Source: Atrichornis clamosus (lineage: Eukaryota > Chordata > Aves > Passeriformes > Menuridae). Taken from it: 64,000 nucleotides of DNA. The stretch lies in contig WBMZ01006409.1 in the NCBI GenBank assembly GCA_013400975.1, positions 1 through 64,000 on the forward strand. The letters are read 5' to 3'. The position numbers and the translations under genes are program-made. This document shows, piece after piece, positions 26,613-38,180 of this stretch (its first letter is position 1; every line of letters starts with the position of its first letter). A model generated the notes under the pieces. That model was not told the origin of the DNA. It did not search any database and saw only the letters and a program-made list of their open reading frames with translations.

Positions 26613-29600
26613 CTGGAAGACATAAGAGAAAGGTGTTAGAGGCTTTGGTGTACTGGCTAATTATCAGCTGTCTCACTAGGCACCCTCTCCAAAAGTGGCA
26701 GTGTCCAAACTATCATTTTAGAAGACATATACTTGATAAAATATTTTTACTCCCAGCTGTCTTCAGTTCAGCCTCCAGGTGACTGCATGAGCAGGCCACC
26801 TTTCCTTTCGGGTTCCACCTGTCCCTCAGGCTCCCTAAGGACAATTTACCAGCTGTTCACAGAAGAAATCTTAGACCATCACTTCCTCCATCAAGACCCC
26901 ACACCTTCTGGTTTCTTTAAGCCCTGAGCATGATGGAATTCCAGAAATACCTGGTGCCACTCCACAATTAACCAAGGTGAACAGCACCTAAGAACTACAA
27001 AATTAACCAACCTTAATGGACATTTCTAAGATGTTTTGGTAACCTTTCAGAAGTAGCCACTGCAGGATTGGAAAATATTGTAACTCAGTGTTGTTTCTTT
27101 CACAAACAACACACACAAAGCATTAACAGCTCAAGAGCTGGTATTTTTGATGTATTGTTGGAGTACCACATTCTCAAAATGCATGCTTTAGCTAATCCAG
27201 AGAGATTTGAATCATGTTGCTAGGACACAGGCATGTGACTATTTCTCACAGTTCTTGAGAATTTAGAGCTATTATGAGTAAATAATCCAAACATGTCATT
27301 CCACAAATAACGTATGCATTGAAATACATCATTAAAATTACCAGCATTTCAACAACAAATTTGACTTACTCAGTAGTTCCATGTTAACACCTTTGGGGAC
27401 CATCTGCAACAAAATAGTTGAGGTCTCCTTTATAAGTGGGAATGCAGAAGACAGGATGATGAACACCATAATTATTGTCAGGCTTGGATCAATGTAGCAC
27501 TGCCAATTACACGGAGCATCCCCCAGAGGACGTACGTAGAAGATAGAAGCAGTAACTACCACGACCACAGATCCAAGTGCATCTCCCATAACATGCAAAA
27601 GAACACCTGAAACAAATGGCACAATTTCCATTAGTGGGGTGGCTTTGAGGTTTTTTTTGCTTTGTTTTGGGGGTTTTTTTGGGGCGTGGGAGAGATGTAA
27701 TGCTGCATTTTTCAAGTGTGTTCTACTTGACATGAAGAATGTAATGTTCCAGGCATTAATAACATAACCAAAGTTTTCAGTAACAGCTTTCAGAAAAAAC
27801 AGCAAGGGAAACACTGACTCTGAAGCACTGCTGTGTGAGTGGGTTGCATTATTAAATGTGCAGGGTATGCTAGCAACTGCTGTCCAACTGCAGTGCCATG
27901 GCAACGCCAAACACGCTCGCTTAAATGCGTGATGATTGTTAAGAGGTCCTGGCACTTTTAAATCTAAATTAAAAATTTATTACTAAATCTATCCATTCTA
28001 CCCTGAAAGCGGAGCCGCAGACCACCCCCTGTAAGAGTTATCCTCCCCCTTCAGTTTCTGTGACACTGCTGAAATCTGAAAAATTAGCTAAGTGAAACCT
28101 AAGCCGGCTCCAAATACCCTTAAACTCCAATTTTCAGATCAAGCTTGATTATCATCATATTAAAACTTTTCCCACCAATACTACCAGTCCTCAGACCTGC
28201 GAAAAATCAGAACCTGGTCTGAGAGTCAGTCACATGGTTTAGTGCCTGGACTACTATACATTGAGAGGAATGCTGGGTACCTCATTTTGCATCTGTAAAT
28301 ATGGTTTTGGACAAAAGGTAACAGGCTCTTACAGTAACACATTTAGCTGCTCTTTAAACTACAATGACCAAAGCAGTCTTCTTGCTGTAGAGTTACAATA
28401 ATCCAAGAAGTAAATTTTTCTTCTTTTTCTTTTTACTACTTTACATAAAGTTCCCTCTTCCTATCATTGCTCAAACTCACTCCAGTTTTGTTAGTTTTAA
28501 GTGTTCAAACTAAGATTTCATTCCAACCCATGCCTAATTCACAACATCTTTCCCTATATGAAGTTGATTTCTTTGTCAATACTTTTTATCTGGGGGCTGT
28601 GAGAGAAGAAAATGAACCATCTCCTTATAACATCCCTACCACGTACACTTTCAAGTGCTTCACTGCCATTTAATAGCTTCCTCTGGGCTAGAGAAGCTGT
28701 AAAAGGCTCCCACAAAACTCATTAACAACACAGCAAAGAGTTTTGACCCTTTGGTGATGCTGGATACTGGTTTAGCCCTAGAACAGTGTCTGTGCTGCTG
28801 TTTCCTGCCATCTCTGTACACGCACCTTGATCTGTGTGAGGAATGAAGGCAACAACCTCTGGAGTTCCTCCAAATCACTTGGGTCAGATAAGAAAGTACA
28901 AGCTCCTAGTGAGTCCAGCTCTTTCTGCTGGAGTCAGGCGTGTTCTGCCCCATTTGGCAGAATACCACAGGGTTTTACTCCTCCTAACAGAGTTGCAGTG
29001 TTTCCTTTTCATTCACAAATAATCCTGATTCAGCACGGGCTATCAGCTGTTGCACTAACAAGAGAGACAGGCAGGATGGAATTGCATTGCCCAGGCAACT
29101 AACAAGAGAGCACAGCTTAGAAAGAACAGGAAAATGTTTCAGAAAGCCTTCTTTAGAACTAAGGAAAAAGTGAGTATGTAGGAATTTTGGTGAATTAGTA
29201 ATTGAGAATACAGGATTTGGAAAAATACTTATTTTACTTTATTAACTTCATTAGTATGTACATCTTGGTAATACATCACATAATTAGGGCCCAGACAGAA
29301 ATTAACAAATTTCCCTATCAAATCCTAAAAGCTATGATTATAAGCTGGAACTGAAAATGAATTTTTACTAAATAAAGTCAGTATGGTAAGCCCATAGGTA
29401 ACAGTTTTCAACAGCTTGCACTGGAAAGTCTAACTGAACTACTTTGCTTTTGCTCAAGAAGTAAAAGGAATAATTTCATACTACAATAACTAATCCTGCC
29501 ATGCAGAATGTATGGATTCCTGTTCCTACCAGATTTAAAATCAAGGAAGGGATTCCTCTGCCAATCCATTTTCTCCAGCCATGTTTTTCAGGAAGGCTCC

Positions 29601-32108
29601 AATTCCACAACACAAGAATTTTTTGCCAAGAATTTATGAAGTACGTATAGCTATGCAATTAACTTAAAAGGAAAAATACAGAATTGAATCAGAATTTTAA
29701 AAGATATATCTGTAGCATTGGCTAGGGAAGCAAGGAATATTTGTGAAGACAAAAATAGATTTTGCAATGTTGACGTACTAAAGTAGCAAGTAAAAAATTT
29801 CTTTTAAAAATAAAAGATGACAAGAATTTTAAAGTAACCGACACAAAACTCCTTATTCTTCAGACATTTCTGAAAGTTTCCAGCGTCATTACACCTAAGC
29901 ACTCTGGTTGAGGCAAGCAAGGCCTTCTCTAAAGTAATTGGTTTCTTATTCCTCCCCCCTCCAGCCCTGAGTGTGACAGTTAGCTTATCCTGCTCCGATA
30001 ATCTTACCACTATAATGCCACAATATCCAGTGACACCAACTTCTAGACATTCAGGCAAGTGTTGTGGCTCTAGCACACGGTTTGATTTTCCAAAGTATCT
30101 TCCCTTACAGACACATTTGTGTAGCTCTGAAAAGCTTTTTGAAAGGCAGGTAGACACACACATGCACAAAAAAACCCCAGCAAACCCAGCTGCCTGACTG
30201 TCACACTGACCTCTCAAGCTGAATTCATGCAATACAAACTTACACAACCTTGGGGGAATATCAGATGCTGATAGGTGACCATAAGAAGCCTGAAACTACT
30301 ATTCTGATTCAGGTTTCTGACCGTCCTTTCCTTGGGGACAAACTCAATATTTCATATACTCAAAGACATCTGGTTTTGGCTCTGCACAGAGCAGGTACCT
30401 AAACGTGTGGGCATACAAACACCTACACAGACAGGGAGAGACACGTGGGTAATTTATTCCTAGGAGTAGCTATACTGTTTCACTCCACAGGTTCCCAGGG
30501 ATCTGCCAAATTACAACATAGGAAGGGCTCATCCTGTCACAGACTGTCCCAGGGACGGGTTCACAGTTCAAGGACCTGGAAAAATACCATGCTGAAGTAC
30601 AAGTTTCAGAACCTTTTTCCTTATGCTGACAACAAAACATTATCAAGCTTGGGATTTAAAAGAATTTGTTTTCTTCCCAAAAACATTTTAAAGTTGAAAA
30701 CTACTCAACTGCTACAGCAGTGACACTCAAAGATGCACCTCATATCTGCCTGTGTTACCTTCCTGTAAAGCCTCTAGTGACTTGAACTTAGTGCAATAAG
30801 GTTTGCATCCTTTCCAAATGTTCAGCTGCATCCTTCTAAAGAATAAAAATCAAAATGTGAGCACTCTCAGAGCCAAATCAGCACAACACTATTTTGTTAT
30901 TAACTATGCTCTTTCATACAACCAAAACTTTCAGCTAAAGATAACTGGGTCCAATTACAGAGAAGAGTTGTGGGCTTTTGCTCTCTTTCTTACTGGTAAT
31001 TGTGTGCATGTGTGTGTGTAAATCTGAAATGGAAACCAGAAAGTGTTTGAAATTAATATAACATTAGCAGTATACTATTATGCCATACCTCTAATGTTCA
31101 AGGCTTCAGATTTTTTCTCTTTTTTCTTCTCAGACCCCTCTTCAGGGCTTTTTAGGTCATTTGGTGAATCACCTGCATTCAAAGAAGAAACGCTGTGTTG
31201 TGTATAAGTTCTACAAACAGAAAAAACATCAACCTTCTCAAAACCAACTTATTTCAAAGATGACAAGAAAAAAAACAAGCCAAAGCATTTCCCATGCAGC
31301 TCTCTGAGCAACGCCTCCTTCCCCCATCCCGAGGGGACGCCCAGCAGAGCGGTGTAAAGTACAAGGTGAAAGAGGAGGCGGGTGTCTGAGCAAGCTTAGT
31401 GAAATCCCCAGGGTCCACGGGTAGCCTTGGGGCTCTGAAAGGGCCCAGAGGATTGGGCCAAGAGCTCGGCGGGTCCCGAGGGAAAACGAGAGGGAGAGAA
31501 GGGATGCGGAAAGGGGAGAGGGATGCGGAAGGGTGGGAGGGGTGGGGAGAGATGCAGGACACGAGGGGAAGGCGAAGATGCAGCCGAAAGGCACCTGCTT
31601 CATCCACCTCCCCATTCGGGGTGCCACCGGGCACATCCCGCAGCGCGGCGACCGCGGCCGGCGGGGTGGACGGGCGTCGCCGGCGGCAGCAGGCGCCCCA
31701 GTCCTGGAAGACGAGGAGCCCCACGACGTTGACGGCGAGGCCGAGGGTGCCGACGATGAGCACCAGCTGGGCGTCGTCTATGGGCTGGGGTCGGGCGAGG
31801 CGGAGGACGGAGTCCACGAGGATGGTGAAGCAGAGGGCGGTGAGGAAGACGGCGTTGCTGAGCGCTCCCACCGCCTCGGCGCGGCTGTAGCCGTAGGTGG
31901 CGCGGGGACCGCGGCGGCTGCGGCGGGCGATGCGCCCGGTGGAGAGCCCCACGCACAGGGAGATGAGGTCCGACAGCATGTTGAAGGAGTCGGACACCAG
32001 CGCGATGGAGTTGCCCAGGTAGCCGGACACCAGCTCGGCCACGAAGAAGCCGACCGTGAGCACCAGCATGAAGATGAGGCGGCACGTCTTGCCCGAGTAC
32101 CGCCCCAT
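26137..32108 (-). CDS. SLC30A10: SLC30A10, manganese exporter (ZnT10), four coding exons
   Basis: The CDS joins 32108-31595, 31172-31089, 27606-27370 and 26612-26137, giving 436 aa; every intron is GT-AG and phase 1. SLC30A10 is a cation-diffusion-facilitator protein that exports Mn(II) across the plasma membrane. The start MGRYSGKTCRL is the family N-terminus and sits in a near-perfect Kozak context. TM1-TM4 span about residues 10-135. TM2 has Asn43 and Asp47 in SDSFNMLSD, the Asn marking the Mn-type site; TM4 has Asn127. TM5 has His204 and Asp208 in LLHVMGDALG, then TM6 (about 237-257) and a cytosolic domain containing HEVHVWEL, ending in a Cys-rich tail with CSSPCISKACDSQLCC. The TM4-TM5 loop lacks a His-rich zinc loop and is about 40 residues shorter than I recall for human (485 aa total). 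It lies downstream of EPRS1 on the same strand, as in other vertebrates. Identification is firm; borders are hand-set. Confidence 0.97.
26613..27369 (-). other. SLC30A10: SLC30A10 intron 3
   Basis: A 757-bp intron with a consensus donor and acceptor and no other feature seen. Confidence 0.9.
27370..27606 (-). CDS. SLC30A10: SLC30A10 coding exon 3 (TM5-TM6)
   Basis: 237 bp, phase 1 in and out. It encodes GVLLHVMGDALGS with the TM5 HxxxD metal motif, the short extracellular loop CNWQCYIDPSL, TM6, and the start of the cytosolic domain up to GVNMELL. The acceptor is TTTGTTTCAG and the donor is a consensus GTAAGT. Confidence 0.97.
27607..31088 (-). other. SLC30A10: SLC30A10 intron 2
   Basis: About 3.5 kb between the loop exon and the TM5-TM6 exon. 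I recognise no repeat or further exon. A 147-codon minus frame at 29804-30247 has no recognisable domain. Confidence 0.8.
31089..31172 (-). CDS. SLC30A10: SLC30A10 coding exon 2 (cytosolic loop)
   Basis: 84 bp, phase 1 in and out, coding the loop from GDSPNDLKSPEEG to KSEALNIR. The last residues match the loop just before TM5 in human SLC30A10. The acceptor ends TTTGAATGCAG and the donor is GAG|GTATGG. The intron separating it from exon 1 is only 422 bp. Confidence 0.95.
31595..32108 (-). CDS. SLC30A10: SLC30A10 coding exon 1 (TM1-TM4)
   Basis: 514 bp, coding residues 1-171 plus one base. The exon is very GC-rich and contains the TM2 metal-site residues Asn43 and Asp47 and the TM4 residue Asn127. 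The donor reads GCAG|GTGCCT. The frame stays open upstream to an ATG at 32282, but family conservation begins at 32108. Confidence 0.96.
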
Positions 32109-32400
32109 GGCGGCCGTGCGCTGCCGGCCGGTCCCGCTCCGCGTTAGCGCCGGGACATCGCCGCCGCCCGCCCGCAATAAGTGCGGCCGGCCCGGCCCGC
32201 ACCGCGCCGCCCCGCCCGAGGGCACCGCCCCGCCCCGCCCCGGGCCCCGCGCAGCGACCACGGGGGACACAAAAGCACCCAAACACGGAATAAATAGGAA
32301 ATAAATGGGCCGAGCGGAGGAGCGGAGTCGGCGCGGCGGCAGGCGAAGGACCCTCGCCAGCAGGCACAGCTACCCAAGGCTGTTCTGTCTGCGCTCCTAC
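31600..32400 (-). promoter_or_regulatory. SLC30A10: CpG island and promoter region of SLC30A10
   Basis: Dense CpG sequence covers exon 1 and about 250 bp upstream of the ATG at 32108. The 5' flank contains overlapping GC boxes on the plus strand at about 32225-32243, typical Sp1-type sites. An AT-rich patch with TATTTATT on the minus strand lies at about 32285-32305, just upstream. The start of transcription cannot be placed from sequence alone. Confidence 0.7.
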
Positions 32401-32548
32401 CACCCAGAAACGGTGAAGTTCCAGTGACGGATCCAATAATTATCCTCCTTTGGTGCTTCATTGGTGGCGTAAATGACAAACCAAAGGACAGAGTGCCATC
32501 TACTGAGCCAGCTCATTTCCAGCCTCCAGCCTTTAAACAGGTGTGTCA

Positions 32549-33158
32549 AAAAGCCAAGCGAATCCAGGGCTGCATCCAAAGCAGAAGTGGCCAGAAGGTT
32601 GAAGGCGGTAATTCTGCCCCTCTCCTCTGCTCTGGTGAGACCCCACCTGCAGTGTTGCCTCCAGCTCTGGTGCCACCAACATGAGAAGGACATGGAACTG
32701 TTGGAACAAATCCAGAGGAGGCCTCAAAGTTGATAAGAGGATTGGAGCACCTCCGCTACAAAGACAGGCTGGGAAAGTGGGGGCTGTGCAGCCTGGAGGA
32801 GAGAAGATTGCCTGGAGAACTCAACCTTCCAGTATCTGAAGGGGGGCTACAGGAAAGCGGGAGAGGCATTCTTCATCAGGAACTGTAGTGATAAATCAAG
32901 GAATAATGGGCACAAACCGAAAGCAGGGAAAATTAGGCTAGACATTAGAAAAAAATTCTTTACTGTGAGGGTGATAAGATACTGGAAGAGGTTGCCCAGG
33001 GAGGTCGTGGATGCCCCATCCATGGAAGTGTTCAAGTCCAGGTTGCATGGGAGTCTGAACAACCTGGTCTAGTGGAAAGTGTCCCTGCCCATGGCACGGG
33101 GTTGGAACTAGGTGACTTTTAAGCTCCCTTCCAACCCTTAACATTCTATGATTCTATT
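32549..33158 (+). repeat. CR1 LINE 3' fragment next to the SLC30A10 promoter
   Basis: About 610 bp of plus-orientation CR1, from AATCCAGGGCTGCATCCAAA to the tail CATTCTATGATTCTATT. Its truncated 5' end lies about 440 bp upstream of the SLC30A10 start codon. It is not coding. Confidence 0.9.
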
Positions 33159-35069
33159 AAAATAGTACCTTAATGTGCAGAAATCTATCACTACCCTACA
33201 ACAAAAATAATTTCATGCATTTTTTTAACCTACAGGATAGTCTACAAGAACCAGAATAAGGGAGTAAACCTCTATCTTATATTTGTAGATGTTTTGTTGC
33301 TGTTGTTATTATGACAGTTCTTGCGAAAATGACAGCCCTGATTGCAAATGGAAAAAAGGACAGAGCTGGACCGCTAATAGAACATTTCAAAGTGATGAAA
33401 ATAACTAAATAATCAAAGGAGGTGCTGTGAAATTAGGTCATCCTCAACTATGGGATTCTCAATATCAGAACAGGGCCCAAAAATAATAAATAAAATACAT
33501 AAGATCTTAAAGAAAATGATGTCCATAAAACGTTATCCTGTGAAAGTCTGGAGCACTTCAGCTATTCCAGAGGCAAAACACTGCTGAGGTACTGCTTCAG
33601 TAGCTACCATTCACACTGAAGTGCCACATCACACGTTTCACCACTCTTGACAAAGCACCCATTGCTGTCAGATTATGAACCAGCAAGGCCAGGGAACACT
33701 CTTTTGTCCCACCTACCAAAGGTAGTGTTCTCTACATCCAGAAATTCCTTAAAGAACTCAGAAATTTCCTCTTTGTTCTAACTTTAAAGAAACTGCATTG
33801 TTAGCGTTGTAGATTTTCAGCCCTTGCTTGAATATATCTTTCACACGAGGCCTCTCCATTTCACCTAATTCTGTGCACTCAATCAAAGCCTGTCTCACAC
33901 AGAACCCAAGATGTGTCTTAGCCTCTGGAGTGGACGTGTGTGGCTATTCAGGAGATGGTCTCCCCTGCATGAAATTAACACACACAACTGCCAATTAACC
34001 AGAGATTCTCATGCATGCCCTTCACACATTCAATACCCTTCAATATGCAAATTAACAAATGCATAAAAATAAATTTATTGAAATGAACCTTACCATAAAG
34101 ACAAAAACAATTGTGGGAGCAGATAGAGTAACTTATATCAACACACATTTCAGCTCTATAATTGCAACTACCAACATAACATAAGAGATTTTTAATGGTT
34201 GTGAGAATCAAAAGCAATGTGACATAGGTGGAACAAAGAGAAGAAAAATATGAGTTATAGCAGCAAGTTAAGTAGTCAGATACAAATTTTAAAATGACAG
34301 ACTGTATCTTCTTTACTATAATTAATGATAGAAAATTCTGCCTCTGGCACTTCACTTACAATAAAAAAAGATAACACTCTCAAGCCCAGCTAATTGCACC
34401 TGCACAGACATGAAAAGGATTTCCAGTGGTTTTTATTTTAGGAAGACATATAATACAGTAGCTGAAACACCATTAATCCTCCTGTGCAAAATATACATCA
34501 ATTCTCCTTGGAAAAAAAAAAATCTCATAGCCCTGAACTCACTTCAAAACATAAAAATATCACAGTTCCTTTGAAGAAATAGCGTTAAAAATACTGTCTT
34601 CAGCAAATAAGGCTGTGACTAAGTCCTCTGACATGGAGCACAATTACAGCTGACTCTCTGAAGGTGTCAGAAACAGTATATGTTCAGAGACTCAGCTCTG
34701 ACACTGTATCTGCTGATCCAGTGATTATTCCTTCTGTCAAACTCACACATCTCAATCTGCTTCTCACGACACAGCATCAGCCAGAAAGCCACACACTGAC
34801 ACAGGAACGGAGCAGTGCCTGCTGGGTTAGACCACAGATCCATCTCTGAACTATTTCCAGCTCCTACCTACAGCTTTTGATGATGAGAGAACCAAACCTG
34901 CACTGTCTTCAAAACGCAGGGAAGCCACAGATACAGAGGCGCAGCAAAATTCCTGACTGACTCCTTTACTCCTTTCCCTGTACTGCCTCACATTTGATTC
35001 ACTTTTGGTTTAGCACACATTTTTATGGAATTGATCATTCTCTCCTGCTTTCTGTTTCTCATCTTCAGT

Positions 35070-35667
35070 CACTGTTTCAACCCAGCTGGCAACTAAGTGC
35101 CACAGAGCAGCTCACTAAGTCTCACCCACCTCCAGTGGGGTAGGGAGGAGAATCAGAAAAAAGGTAAAAAACCCTTATGGTTTGAGATAAGAACAGTTTA
35201 ATAACTGAGAGAAATTAAAATATAACACTTATACTATTAATAACAATAAAATTTGTAATTAAAAAAGAAAAAGAGAGCCAGATTGATAAACCCCGAGAGA
35301 AAAAAGCGATGCTCAGCGCAGTTTCTCACCACCCTCTGACTGATGCTGAGCTCGTCCCTCAGCAGCAATTGGTGGCTCCCGGCCAACTCCCCTCAGTTTA
35401 TGTCCTGAGCATTATTTTCTATGGCATGGAATATCTCTTTGGGTCCAATTCAGGTCCTGGTTGTCCCGGCTGTGCTCCCTCATGGCTTCTTGTGCAGCTC
35501 CTTGCTGGCAGAGCATGGGAAACTGGAAAGTCCTTGGATTAGAGTAAGCACTGCTCAGGAATGACCATCACATCACTGTGTTATCAATATTATTCTCATA
35601 CTGAATCCAAAGTGCAGCACTGTACCAGTTTTTATGAAGAAAATTAACTATCCCAGCCAAACCCAGG
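35070..35667 (-). mobile_element. Solo LTR relic of an avian endogenous retrovirus
   Basis: On the minus strand it begins GGTTTGGCTGGGATAGTTAA and ends CAGCTGGGTTGAAACA, with an AT-rich stretch and ATTAAA signal near the 3' end, the pattern of a widespread bird LTR as I recall it. No internal coding region is attached. Ends are approximate. Confidence 0.7.
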
Positions 35668-36841
35668 ATGTCTTCTGATCAGTTCCTTATCCACACAAGG
35701 GCCTTTCCCTTTGCACTGTGGTTTGGCAATCCAAGCTTTTTCTCACCTCATTATGCATACAAACTTCCCTGTCCTCTTCATCCAGGTATCACAATCACTT
35801 CAAGACAAACGACTCCTAAAACTGCCAAAGCTGCACTAATCATTCTTGTTCAATAAGTTGTTGCTTTCAATAACATGAAAAATTAATTTAGGTCAATCTT
35901 CAGAATAAAGTGTATTTTCCCTGTAGTTCTTTTGCACCTTGATCTTCTTCCACATAGTCTAAAAGAAAGTCATGATCCTACACGTGGGAGTCACTGATGC
36001 TGTTACCAGTGTTTCCACTCAGGCTCTTCCCCCTTTCTGGGCATCACCATTCTGCCTCCACAAATCCACTTGCAGCATCAGAACATTTGGTCTCAAATCC
36101 TTTTAGAAAGGGACTATGCTCATGATTGCTTTTCAGTGTGCTTGGCATCCTTGTGTGTTTTACACTGACTGCACACATTCCACAATATAATGTTATGTTT
36201 CACTTATTCATCCAGTACTGAGGTTGCCTGAACAAGCTACGTATTATTAAAAAAACCAATCGGCCTAAATATTCCAGGCCCTCTGTTTCTAATTATCCTG
36301 AATTGGAACCTTCTTAGGAGGTTCTGAAAAGGTTGTTCAGCACCTTAGTTTTCTGAATCATTTGCCAACTTTAGTTTCAGCAACAATACTGCTAGAAAAG
36401 CTGCCGTTTCATCATCCTAATCAGGAAGAGAAACTGGTACAATTCTTAAGAACTCACAAAATTATTACAAACAAGATAACTTTCCTTCTGAACTCCAAAG
36501 ATTCAAAGCACTCCTGTAAGCTTCAAGATCTCTGTGTACCAAGTTTTCAAAATGCTCAACATATCAATTTTTAACACTTAGCCCTTGGCAGCCAGACCCT
36601 GTAACCAAGATGCTGTCCCCACCTGTGGCCGTAAGGGATGCTTAGGTAACAGTAAAAGCAGTATACATTATACTTTCCCTTAATACTCTCATCCTTCAAG
36701 TATTTTCAGGCCAAGTGAGTTTCTGAGCTAGATACTTATGTTTAGTAGACCTCAATGGATTTTTCTTTCATGTACTAGTCCAGCCTCTCACTCACCAGTG
36801 GACATTTCAACATCAACTGGAAGCAAGCTCCACATGTCACT

Positions 36842-38180
36842 TTTAATGGTGTGAGGAATCATAGCATAGCTTAGTTTGGAACCCCCTTGCCAAGGGCAGG
36901 AACACCTTCCACTAAACCAGGTTAGTCAAAATCCCATTCAAACTGGCTTCCAGGGATGGGGCATCCACAATTTCTCTGGACAATGTGCTCCTGTGCCTCG
37001 CCACCTTCACAGCGAAGAATTTCTTCCTGATATCGAATGGTTGTGGTTTTGCTAGACCTGGTTTTTGGTAGCGGGGGGGCTGCAGGGGTGGCTTCTGTGA
37101 GAAACTACTAGAAGCCCGCCCATCATGTCCTGCAGGGCCAATGTCTGGCTGGCTGCAAAGATGGACATGCCGCAGGCCAATTAGAAGTGGTAACGCCTCT
37201 GTGATAACATATTTAAGAAGGAATTCAAAACAATCCTGGTTGCGCAGTTTTAAATCCAGCCAGGGAGGTGGGGGGTGAGTGAGGAGATGTGAGCTAAAAA
37301 AAACAACATGGAGAAGACACCAAACCACTTCGGAAGAATAGTGGGAGGAGGTGCAGGATATTCCCCTGCAGCTGGTGGTGAGACCACGGTGAGATGGCAT
37401 GTCCCCGCCTTGTAGCCCATGGAGGACCACAGGGGTGCAGAAACCCACCTGCAGATGTTAGAGCAGGGGGATGCTTGTAAAGGCCTGCAGCCTGTGGAGG
37501 AGTGACCCACGCCACAGCAGTGTGAGGGCCGCTGTTGCCCGTGGGATGGACTGATGTTGCAGCAGTTAGCAGAAGGCTGCTTGTGAGATGGACTTTCTAA
37601 AGGGAGTAGTTCCTGAAGAACACTGCCTTCCAGAGGGGACCCCACCATCCAGCAGGGGAAGATTCCAATCCTTGAATTATTATGAAGTGACCTAAACCCC
37701 ATCCTTAATTTTCTGTCTCCCTGCGTTGTTTGGGTAGGAGGTAAAGCTGGGAGGAGGGTGTGGGGGAGGGGAAGAAGGTGTTTTCCAACGCGCATATTAC
37801 TTCTCATTTTTTCTTTTCTATTAGTTTTAGTAAAATAAATTAACTCTTATATCTCTTAAGATAAAGCCTCTTTCAAATCATTTGAATCATAGACCTTGTG
37901 GACGCTTTGAATTTTTATTTCTCTCCTCTGTTCAGCTGCGAAGAGTGAACCTGGGTAGTTCCTGGCCTCTGGCCAGGCTCAAACCAAAACACTAATCTAA
38001 ACCTGCCCTCTTTCAGTTTAAACTCTTCCCCCCTGTGCTGTCACATGTGGCCTTGTAAAAAGCCCCTCTCCTGCTCTCTTGTAGGCCCCTTTAGACAATG
38101 GAATTTGCTTTAAGGTGTCCCCTGAGCCTTCCCTTCTCCAGGCTGAACAACCTCAACTACCTCAGCCTGCCACCTCTTTC
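36842..38180 (-). repeat. CR1 LINE split by an LTR insertion
   Basis: The antisense CR1 occupies 36842-37036 and resumes at about 37992-38180. The two halves read on from each other (end-of-ORF2 region GAATTTCTTCCTGATATCGA, then TAATCTAAACCTGCCCTCTT). The intervening roughly 955 bp is a later insertion. Confidence 0.85.
37037..37991 (+). mobile_element. Solo LTR of an avian endogenous retrovirus, inserted in CR1
   Basis: About 955 bp beginning TGGTTGTGGTTTTGC and ending CCAGGCTCAAACCAAAACA, with a possible 5-bp target duplication (CGAAT / CTAAT, decayed). A TATA-like ATATTTAAG lies at about 37209-37217 and AATAAA at 37834-37839, both in plus orientation as expected for an LTR. It resembles a common bird ERV LTR from memory. 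No internal retroviral coding region is present. Confidence 0.7.

Noticed and set aside
29804..30247. 147-codon minus-strand frame in SLC30A10 intron 2
   Set aside because: No similarity recognised, ordinary intronic composition; likely chance.
31399..32147. Long plus-strand frames opposite SLC30A10 exon 1
   Set aside because: They are antisense shadows of a GC-rich exon, with no domain and biased composition.
32109..32282. In-frame N-terminal extension of SLC30A10 from an ATG at 32282
   Set aside because: The frame is open, but the added 58 residues are low-complexity Gly/Ala/Arg from CpG-island sequence; family conservation and the Kozak context point to 32108.
36912..37807. Overlapping minus-strand frames of 178 and 185 codons
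   Set aside because: They lie across the CR1/LTR nest and read repeat sequence in arbitrary frames.
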